From: Rhizocola hellebori
GTDB taxonomy: Bacteria; Actinomycetota; Actinomycetes; Mycobacteriales; Micromonosporaceae
Direction of reading: 5' to 3'
Assembly: GCF_016862955.1 (NCBI RefSeq)
Contig: NZ_BONY01000022.1
Span: forward strand, 1-64,000
Length of the DNA: 64,000 nt
Numbering within the stretch: the stretch's first letter is position 1; each line of letters opens with the position of its first letter. The position numbers and the translations under genes are program-made. Below the pieces are notes generated by a model. The model searched no databases. It was not told the origin of the DNA and saw nothing but the letters and a program-made list of their open reading frames with translations. Below, one piece after another: positions 58,661-64,000 of the stretch.

Positions 58661-59256
58661 TTTCTCCCCTTGTCGTCGTGACTTAGCCCCACCACCGCCA
58701 TGGGCTGCGGCGGATCCTCGCCAACCAGGCCATCGATGGCTTCACGCAGCAGGTCGGCGTGGCCGAGGTGGCGAGCATATTCATCGTGCAGCACGACAAG
58801 AACGCGCCGCAGGTTGGGTTTCTCGCCGGAGTCGTAGGTCCACCTTGTCGGCTGGTCGAGGCCGCCGTCGGCGAGTGCTTTCGCCACCGCCTCCCGCGAT
58901 CGCTGCACCGAACCCTGCCAAAGCTCATACAGGTACTCGGGCGAGTCGTCGGCGGCGGTGCGCCAGTCCCACCCCGGGTTGGCGTCGAAGTCGACGGAGT
59001 CCCAGGGCGGGCCGATCTTCGCGGTGACATGCATGGCCATGTAGCTGTCCTCGACGAGGGCGAGGTGCTTGATGAGCCCGCCCAGGGTCAGGGTCGACGG
59101 TGGGTGCCGCTTGTTGAGCGCCGCCGCGTCGAGACCGCCGGTCTTCCAGGCGAACAAAGCCCGCGAGCGTTCGAGGGCGAAGAGCAGCATCTCGACCTCA
59201 TCCGGGGTCATCGGCGCATCGGCGATCGTGGTGAACGGAAGGATGTCATCGGCCAT
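58657..59256 (-). CDS. DinB/DUF664-family protein
   Basis: A 199-residue four-helix bundle protein. The metal-site pattern of DinB proteins is present: LIKHLALVEDSYMAMHV supplies the first histidine, and LHDEYARHLGHADLLREAI the last pair. Actinobacterial DinB members include mycothiol-dependent transferases, so a thiol-conjugation role is possible but not shown. ATG 59256 or 59265 starts it. It is the first gene of a two-gene unit divergent from the WYL regulator, which is the obvious controller. Confidence 0.88.
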   Translation of the reverse strand: MADDILPFTTIADAPMTPDEVEMLLFALERSRALFAWKTGGLDAAALNKRHPPSTLTLGGLIKHLALVEDSYMAMHVTAKIGPPWDSVDFDANPGWDWRTAADDSPEYLYELWQGSVQRSREAVAKALADGGLDQPTRWTYDSGEKPNLRRVLVVLHDEYARHLGHADLLREAIDGLVGEDPPQPMAVVGLSHDDKGRK

Positions 59257-59276
59257 GGCGCGCATGCTATTTTCCG

Positions 59277-59299
59277 TTCCGGATATTCTACTTCCGGAT
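59277..59299. promoter_or_regulatory. Direct repeat TTCCGGAT in the DinB/WYL divergent promoter
   Basis: Two identical octamers start 15 bp apart (59277 and 59292) between the two divergent starts. Likely site for the adjacent WYL regulator. Confidence 0.5.
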
Positions 59300-59313
59300 T
59301 AATGGGAGACGCT

Positions 59314-60270
59314 GTGAAGCCGGATGCAAGCCCGACTGCGCGAGCGCTGATGGCGCTTGAGCTGATCCAGAGCAGCCCCGGCATCACCGCTGACCGGATC
59401 GCGGACAAACTCGACGTCTCAGAGCGGGCCGCCCGGCGATACGTCGTGATCCTTCGCGAGGCCGGCATCCCGATCCAATCGGTGCGCGGGCCCTACGGCG
59501 GCTACCGTCTCGCCCGCGGGCTGCGCCTGCCACCGCTGATGTTCAGCGCCACCGAGGCCCTCGGCCTGGTGATGGCGGTCCTCGACGGCCACCACGACGC
59601 GGGTGATCCCACCGATCCGGTCGGCAGCGCGCTCGGCAAGATCATGCGGGCGCTGCCCGAGCCGGTGGCCGCCCACGCGGAAGCTGTTCGCCGGGCCACC
59701 GCGCCGGCGCCCGACCGCGGCGCCGCCCGGCCCGATCCCGGTACCACGACCGCGCTCGTTCAAGCCTGTTCGAACCAGCGCCAGGTGCGGATCGGGTACA
59801 GGTCGGAAGCCGGGACAGAGCTGCTCATCGACGTCGACCCGTGGGCCGTCGTGGTGCGCCACGGCCGCTGGTATCTGTTGTGCCGGTCCCACCGCGCGGA
59901 CGCCAAGCGGGCCTATCGCATCGACCGGGTTCACACGGTGGAGATGCTCGACGGCACCTTCGTCCCGCCCACCGAGCTCGACCCGGTCGCTGTGCTCGAG
60001 GAACACCTTGCGGTCGGCTGGGAGTTCGACACCGAGGTGGTCATCGAGGCGCCGATCGAGAAGCTGATGCGCATCCTTCCCCGCGTGGTGGGCAGGCTCG
60101 AGCCGCTCGACGCGGCGAGCACTCGTTTGGTCGGCAGCACAAGCAATCCGGTGTGGTACGCGGAGCAGCTCGCCACGATCCCGGCCCCCTACCGGATAGT
60201 CAAGTGCCGCGAGATCCAGGACGCGGCCCGCCGGCTGGGCGAGCGGCTCCTCTCCGCTGTCAGCGATTAG
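59314..60270 (+). CDS. WYL-domain transcriptional regulator (YafY/DeoR-like)
   Basis: A 318-residue regulator: an N-terminal HTH_11 domain (GITADRIADKLDVSERAARR), then a WYL domain with the literal RWYLLC motif in VVVRHGRWYLLCRSHRAD and a C-terminal WCX extension. WYL domains sense nucleic acids or nucleotides and control DNA-damage or defence genes in some bacteria. GTG 59314 has GGGAG five bases upstream; ATG 59302 is an alternative. It probably controls the divergent DinB-isochorismatase pair. Confidence 0.9.
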   Translation: MKPDASPTARALMALELIQSSPGITADRIADKLDVSERAARRYVVILREAGIPIQSVRGPYGGYRLARGLRLPPLMFSATEALGLVMAVLDGHHDAGDPTDPVGSALGKIMRALPEPVAAHAEAVRRATAPAPDRGAARPDPGTTTALVQACSNQRQVRIGYRSEAGTELLIDVDPWAVVVRHGRWYLLCRSHRADAKRAYRIDRVHTVEMLDGTFVPPTELDPVAVLEEHLAVGWEFDTEVVIEAPIEKLMRILPRVVGRLEPLDAASTRLVGSTSNPVWYAEQLATIPAPYRIVKCREIQDAARRLGERLLSAVSD

Positions 60271-61153
60271 CCGCCTCGAAGAGCTGGCGCACCAGCGGGC
60301 CGTATTGCGGGTGTGCCAGAGCCGAGGCCATCTGCGCCACCAGATAATCGGCCGGGTTGCCGGTGTCGTACCACCGGCCCGAGATGACCTGCCCGTAAAC
60401 GGAACGGGTGGCGGCGTAGGCGTTGATGGCGTCGGTCAGATAGACCTCGCCTGTGCGGTGGGTGTACCAGCGCCTGGTCTGGTCGCGCAGCTCGTCGACG
60501 ATGCCGGGGGTGATCACGTAACCGCCGATCGCAGCGAACGCCGAAGGCGCATCAGCCGGTTTGGGCTTCTCCATCAGACCGCTTATCCGAAGCAGACCCG
60601 CATCGAGCTCTTCCTTGACCACCGGCACGCCGTAGCGTTGCGACTCCTGCGGGTTCATCGGCATCAGCGCCAGCACCGGGCATTTCGTGGCCTCGTAGGC
60701 GCGGATGAGCTGCTGGGCACGGGGCACCTCGGCGACAAAGACGTCGTCGGGCCACAGCACGAGCATGGGCTCGTCGCTGAAGATGCGGGCCGCGTTGAGC
60801 ACGGGCGTGCCGTTCCCGTACGGCCCATGCTGATCGAGATAGGTGATGTGCCCCTGCTGGGCCAGCTCCGCGATCTCCTCGATGGCATCGGCGTACTCGG
60901 TCTTGCCGTCGGCGCGAAGCTGCTCCACCAGCGCCGGGTTCGGGCGGAAGTGGTCCTGTATCAACGACTTGCCGCCGGAGATGACGATGGTGATGTCGGT
61001 GATTCCGGAGGCGACCAGCTCCCGCACGGTGTGCTCGATCACCGGCTTGTCGCCGACGGGGAGCATCTCCTTGGGTATCGCCTTCGTCAGCGGAAGCAGA
61101 CGGGAGCCAAGCCCGGCTGCAGGAATTACCGCCCTGTGGATGGTCGAAGCCAT
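60260..61153 (-). CDS. galU: UTP-glucose-1-phosphate uridylyltransferase
   Basis: A 297-residue nucleotidyltransferase with the GalU signature: IPAAGLGSRLLPLTKAIPKE for UTP and metal, PVIEHTVRELVASGI, and the sugar-binding RTGEVYLTDAINAY. It makes UDP-glucose from UTP and glucose-1-phosphate for exopolysaccharide, glycolipid and trehalose routes. Length is standard. Its 3' end overlaps the convergent WYL gene by 11 bp. The initiating sugar transferase and GT4 at the left of the window may use related nucleotide sugars. Confidence 0.93.
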   Translation of the reverse strand: MASTIHRAVIPAAGLGSRLLPLTKAIPKEMLPVGDKPVIEHTVRELVASGITDITIVISGGKSLIQDHFRPNPALVEQLRADGKTEYADAIEEIAELAQQGHITYLDQHGPYGNGTPVLNAARIFSDEPMLVLWPDDVFVAEVPRAQQLIRAYEATKCPVLALMPMNPQESQRYGVPVVKEELDAGLLRISGLMEKPKPADAPSAFAAIGGYVITPGIVDELRDQTRRWYTHRTGEVYLTDAINAYAATRSVYGQVISGRWYDTGNPADYLVAQMASALAHPQYGPLVRQLFEAANR

Positions 61154-61234
61154 GGTTTGCTCCCAGGTCGAATTACCACGCCGCAGCGTCCCGGCACGGA
61201 ACGCTACGACGCTACCAAGTCCCCTACCGAGCCG

Positions 61235-61558
61235 TCACCTCTCAGCTAGGGGTTGACGCGGAACAAAACGCCGACGCAGCTGCGGCAGGCCGTATTGGGC
61301 CCGCTGCAGTCTGCGGCGGGCAGCCCGCCGCCGAAGCTGGTGGGTGCTGCGAATCTTTGGCGCGGGCGGCGATGAGCTGACCGCGGCCGCGGCCGCGACC
61401 CACGACAGTCCCGAACGCTGAACCACCTCGAACCGCTCGGGTATCCCGGTGACCGCCCACATCAGTTCCGCGTGTTGTCTCGTGGTGCCCCACGTGTAAA
61501 CGCATCCTGTTACTAGACTTCGAATTCCCCAGTGACGGCTGACGCCGGTGTTTGGCAT
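61235..61558 (-). CDS. Small basic hypothetical protein
   Basis: A leftward frame of up to 107 residues whose convincing part begins VYTWGTTRQHAELMWAVTGI and continues PERFEVVQRSGLSWVAAAAA, ending in a strongly basic tail (RRRAARRRLQRAQ, RRRFVPRQPLAER). The start is uncertain because no ribosome site precedes ATG 61558. The codon pattern and regular aromatic segment favour a real gene. No family recognised. Confidence 0.5.
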   Translation of the reverse strand: MPNTGVSRHWGIRSLVTGCVYTWGTTRQHAELMWAVTGIPERFEVVQRSGLSWVAAAAAVSSSPPAPKIRSTHQLRRRAARRRLQRAQYGLPQLRRRFVPRQPLAER

Positions 61559-61627
61559 ACCTTGACCCCCTTGACTCCCCAGGCCGACTTGCTTGCTAGC
61601 TCGATCGTCCTACGCGCTGGGGCTATC

Positions 61628-61699
61628 GCCATCGCTAACGGCGATGGGCGTCAATGTTGCAAGCAAGCGGAACGGGTCCGCGCATCGCGGCGGACCCGT
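61628..61699. other. Two stem-loops in a gene-free region
   Basis: CCATCGC/GCGATGG around TAAC (61629-61647) and a perfect 10-bp stem ACGGGTCCGC/GCGGACCCGT (61672-61681 with 61690-61699). A CCCCGGG-type palindromic stretch follows to 61740. The second stem has no U-run. The region may contain a small RNA or 5' leader; no known riboswitch class was recognised. Confidence 0.45.
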
Positions 61700-61765
61700 C
61701 CCTGTAATCCCGGGTGCGAGCCATGACGGCCCCGGGAGCCTGGCGATGGGGTAGACACCCCAGCG

Positions 61766-62614
61766 TCAGGAACCGGCTCGGACATGACTTGAGGACGAGT
61801 AGCGCGCGGCGTGATCGCGGACGAAGTCCTGAAGGGTCAGCGGCGGGCGGCCCGTGATCTGTTCGATGGTGGGCAGCACGGTGTAGGCCTGCGCGGGCGG
61901 ATTCCCGTGTGCCATCACGAAGAACTCGATGACCTCGTCGGGCAGGCCCTGTTGACGCCAGTCGTCGCGGGCCTCCTGCTCGGAGAGCTCGAAGTACTTG
62001 ATGTCGCGGCCAAGCGCGTCGGAGATGGCGGCTACCTTCTGCGGGATCGTCATCGCCTGCGGGCCGGTGAGGGTATAGGTCTTGCCGGCGTGACCGTCCT
62101 GGGTGAGCACCGCGGCGATCACCGCGCCGATGTCACTGTCGTGGACCATCGCGCTGCGCACCGAGGCGAACGGCGCCCGCACGATTCCTTCGTCGCGAAT
62201 GGACTCGATCCAGTCGAATACGCCGGACATGAACTCGACAGGCTGAATGAATGTCCACTCCAGATCGCTGGCCTCAAGGGCGTTTTCGACAGTGCCCTTG
62301 TCTCCGCCACGAAGGACTGTCACCCGTTTCACGCCCGCTTTCGCGGCAAGCGAGATGATCTCCGCTCCGGTCGTCAAGGGGGTATAGCCCTCGGTACCGT
62401 CGAAATTGATCAAATGAAGCGCCGTCACCCCTTCGAGGGCGGGAATCAGCGAGTCTGGATCGCTGAGATTTCCCGCCACTACCTCGACGCCGCTTGGCAG
62501 GTCGGCCTTCTCCGGATGGCGGGACAGGGCGCGAACCTGATGTCCACTTTCGACGAGGTGCTTGACGACGTAACGGCCAACATTTCCGGTGGCTCCGGCG
62601 ACGAGAATGGTCAT
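61766..62614 (-). CDS. NmrA-like NAD(P)-binding protein
   Basis: A 282-residue atypical SDR. TILVAGATGNVGRYVVKHLV gives the GxxGxxG motif, and ALSRHPEKADLPSGVEVVAG the NADP-preferring basic residue after strand 2. The middle GGDKGTVENALEASDLEWTF and EFMSGVF replace the SDR Tyr/Lys pair, as in NmrA or quinone-reductase relatives. It may act as a redox sensor or reductase. It is divergent from a TetR gene, with a palindrome between them, so its regulation by that repressor is likely. Confidence 0.88.
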   Translation of the reverse strand: MTILVAGATGNVGRYVVKHLVESGHQVRALSRHPEKADLPSGVEVVAGNLSDPDSLIPALEGVTALHLINFDGTEGYTPLTTGAEIISLAAKAGVKRVTVLRGGDKGTVENALEASDLEWTFIQPVEFMSGVFDWIESIRDEGIVRAPFASVRSAMVHDSDIGAVIAAVLTQDGHAGKTYTLTGPQAMTIPQKVAAISDALGRDIKYFELSEQEARDDWRQQGLPDEVIEFFVMAHGNPPAQAYTVLPTIEQITGRPPLTLQDFVRDHAARYSSSSHVRAGS

Positions 62615-62694
62615 AGCAATAACGGTAGGGGTGCTTTAGGCAAGGTCCGTTCCTAATGAAAAACGATCGTGACCACCCTCACAACTATCTTTAC

Positions 62695-62706
62695 GACCGA
62701 TCGGTC
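62695..62706. promoter_or_regulatory. TetR operator candidate
   Basis: GACCGATCGGTC, a perfect 12-bp palindrome 19 bp before the TetR start and 81 bp from the divergent NmrA-like gene. Confidence 0.65.
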
Positions 62707-62725
62707 TTATTCATAGGCTGAGCGG

Positions 62726-63352
62726 GTGACCACAGATGGCAGGCTCGTCCGCGGCGAGCGCACCCGCACCGCGGTGCTCGACGCCGCGGTGGCTCTTGCC
62801 AGCGAGGCGGGCCTGGGCGGGCTCAGCCTCGGCCAGCTCGCCGAGCGGCTCGAGGTCTCCAAGTCCGGGCTTTTCGCGCATTGGAAGTCGAAGGAAGAGC
62901 TTCAGCTGGCGACCATCGAACATGCCCGCGGTCAGTGGGCCACCGACGTGGTCTCGCCCGCGCTGGCCCAGCCACGCGGGGTCAGGCGGCTTTTTGCCTT
63001 GCACGAGTCGCGTCTCGACTTCTACACCCGCAAAGCCCTGCCGGGCGGATGCTTCTTCGCCAATGCCAAGTTCGAGTTCATCGGCCGCAGCGGAGTGGTG
63101 CCCGACCGGCTGGCAACCGTTCACCTCGAATGGTTCGAGCTGCTGGAACGGCTGGCACGAGAGGCCGTCGAGGCGGGCGAGCTCGTGCCCGGTACCCACA
63201 TAGAAGATTTGGTTTTTGAAATTGACGCCGCGGGTGTTGCGGCTTTGCTCAACTTCCGCCTGGTGGCCCGCGGGCCGCAGGAGGCTCGTCGCGTGGTGCT
63301 GCGCAGGCTTCGCGACCTGGCCACGGATCCCACCCTATTGCCAGAGGAATGA
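62726..63352 (+). CDS. TetR-family transcriptional regulator
   Basis: A 208-residue regulator with the N-terminal TetR HTH (TRTAVLDAAVALASEAGLGG, LSLGQLAERLEVSKSGLFAH followed by WKSKEEL) and a helical ligand domain containing TRKALPGGCFFANAKFEFIG, characteristic of the TetR_C_11-type group. It probably represses itself and the divergent NmrA-like gene through the GACCGATCGGTC palindrome. The next gene, a thioesterase, begins at or next to its stop and should be cotranscribed. Confidence 0.92.
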   Translation: MTTDGRLVRGERTRTAVLDAAVALASEAGLGGLSLGQLAERLEVSKSGLFAHWKSKEELQLATIEHARGQWATDVVSPALAQPRGVRRLFALHESRLDFYTRKALPGGCFFANAKFEFIGRSGVVPDRLATVHLEWFELLERLAREAVEAGELVPGTHIEDLVFEIDAAGVAALLNFRLVARGPQEARRVVLRRLRDLATDPTLLPEE

Positions 63353-63360
63353 GAATCACC

Positions 63361-63798
63361 ATGACCACACCACTGCTCGACACCTTTGGCGCCGTAAAAC
63401 GGCTGGACATTCACTTCGACGACCTCGACCCGGTCGGAGTGGTGCACAATGCCCGCTACGCCATTCTTCTGGAACGCGCGATTTCGCTTTTCTGGCATGA
63501 GCACGGGATGTCGTTTGTGGACAGCCGTCCCTCGGATCCGGATATGGTTGCCGTGGTACGAGAGTTCGCCATCACCTTTCTGGCCCCGATCCGCAGCACA
63601 GGCCCGATCGATGTGCACTTCTGGCTCGACAAGCTCGGCACCTCAAGTGCGGTTTACGGATTCCGCTTCCTATCGGTCGACCACGACACGGCCTACGCCG
63701 AAGGCCGCCGCGTCATGGTGAAAATCGATCCCCAAACCGGCCAGCCATCACCCTGGAGCGAGCAGGCCAACGCCATCGGCTCCACGCTGCTGCGTTAG
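63361..63798 (+). CDS. Hotdog-fold acyl-CoA thioesterase (4-hydroxybenzoyl-CoA thioesterase type)
   Basis: About 145 residues of the YbgC/4HBT family: VKRLDIHFDDLDPVGVVHNA, then RYAILLERAISLFWHE, where the aspartate in DLDPVGVVHN is the catalytic residue. It hydrolyses an acyl- or aroyl-CoA. ATG 63361 is used; ATG 63349 overlaps the TetR stop. Cotranscription with TetR suggests its substrate relates to the regulator's ligand, which is inference. It overlaps the convergent small membrane gene by four bases. Confidence 0.88.
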   Translation: MTTPLLDTFGAVKRLDIHFDDLDPVGVVHNARYAILLERAISLFWHEHGMSFVDSRPSDPDMVAVVREFAITFLAPIRSTGPIDVHFWLDKLGTSSAVYGFRFLSVDHDTAYAEGRRVMVKIDPQTGQPSPWSEQANAIGSTLLR

Positions 63799-63995
63799 CC
63801 CCTGCTTTGACGTAGCTGGTCAACCCGGTGCTCACGCTCCTCCACCCAGTAGGCGTGCTTCAGGAGCACTTCGGCTACCACGGCCCCGGTGACGGCGGCT
63901 ATGAAAAGCCCGAGGGCAGCAAAGCGCAGCACGAATAGCACTTTGCCTTCGCCCACGAAGGTGAAGAAGACGAAGGCCAGAAACGTGCCGATCAT
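63795..63995 (-). CDS. Small membrane protein, possibly cut by the window edge
   Basis: At least 66 residues with two hydrophobic helices (MIGTFLAFVFFTFVGEGKVL, RFAALGLFIAAVTGAVVAEV) and a charged C-terminal tail (EEREHRVDQLRQSRG). It resembles DUF4229-type small actinobacterial membrane proteins. ATG 63995 is five bases from the window end, so a longer N-terminus cannot be excluded. Confidence 0.6.
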   Translation of the reverse strand: MIGTFLAFVFFTFVGEGKVLFVLRFAALGLFIAAVTGAVVAEVLLKHAYWVEEREHRVDQLRQSRG

Positions 63996-64000
63996 CGCGT

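Noticed and set aside
1-64000. Insertion sequences or transposases
   Set aside because: No DDE or HUH transposase motif and no terminal inverted repeats with target duplications were seen; mobility here rests on the two integrases.
1-64000. Secondary-metabolite cluster
   Set aside because: No PKS, NRPS, terpene or RiPP core genes occur; the UvrA-like and MFS genes alone do not define one.

Overview
The window is chromosomal DNA from a high-GC Gram-positive actinomycete. This rests on the G+C-rich third codon positions, frequent GTG starts, probable leaderless starts, and relatives of SCO5389, LppU/SCO3897 and mycobacterial FadE5. The closest order cannot be fixed from the sequence alone; a Pseudonocardiales- or Micromonosporales-type actinomycete is plausible but not shown. 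All functions below come from reading motifs and family resemblance, without database searches.

Layout. 1-16.9 kb is ordinary chromosome: an aminotransferase, a CBS protein, a CDP-alcohol phosphatidyltransferase, a GT4 glycosyltransferase, a Fpg/Nei glycosylase, an initiating sugar transferase, an OmpR-type two-component pair coupled to a large membrane protein, a proline-rich LppU-like protein, an MFS exporter, a VOC protein and a UvrA-like ABC ATPase. 17.0-25.7 kb is an 8.7-kb integrated element with a large serine recombinase. It sits inside the 5' part of a thioredoxin/NHL-repeat (NHLRC2-like) gene. The displaced original first 36 codons lie at 16895-17002, and the element supplies a new, divergent first 35 codons that restore a full-length gene at 25606-27414.

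25.7-36.9 kb is chromosome again: 5-oxoprolinase pxpBCA, a hemolysin III protein, a SixA-like phosphatase, a FadE5-like acyl-CoA dehydrogenase under tandem palindromes, a SpoIIE phosphatase, a GNAT, dCTP deaminase and a flavin-binding PPOX protein beside a near-consensus SOS box. 36.9-44.0 kb is a second island, inserted at the 3' end of tRNA-Gly(CCC) and bounded by a 47-bp direct repeat. Its tyrosine integrase is reduced to a C-terminal stub. The cargo is an HNH-nuclease protein and two large proteins with HEPN-like R-N-x(3)-H motifs, a possible but unproven defence cluster. 44.0-57.1 kb is a mosaic of small membrane proteins, VOC/GNAT/PPOX enzymes, a CPA1 Na+/H+ antiporter, several repeats, an XRE regulator coupled to a sigma-like protein, and a GntR/UTRA regulator with four palindromes upstream.

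57.1-64 kb returns to chromosome: an SCO5389 homologue, an isochorismatase-DinB pair divergent from a WYL regulator, galU, an NmrA-like protein divergent from a TetR regulator, and a hotdog thioesterase.

The observation most worth following is the 5'-end-swapping serine-integrase element. Its winged-helix-like regulator is divergently transcribed from the restored host gene, with a perfect 9-bp-arm palindrome between them, so host-gene expression may have come under element control.
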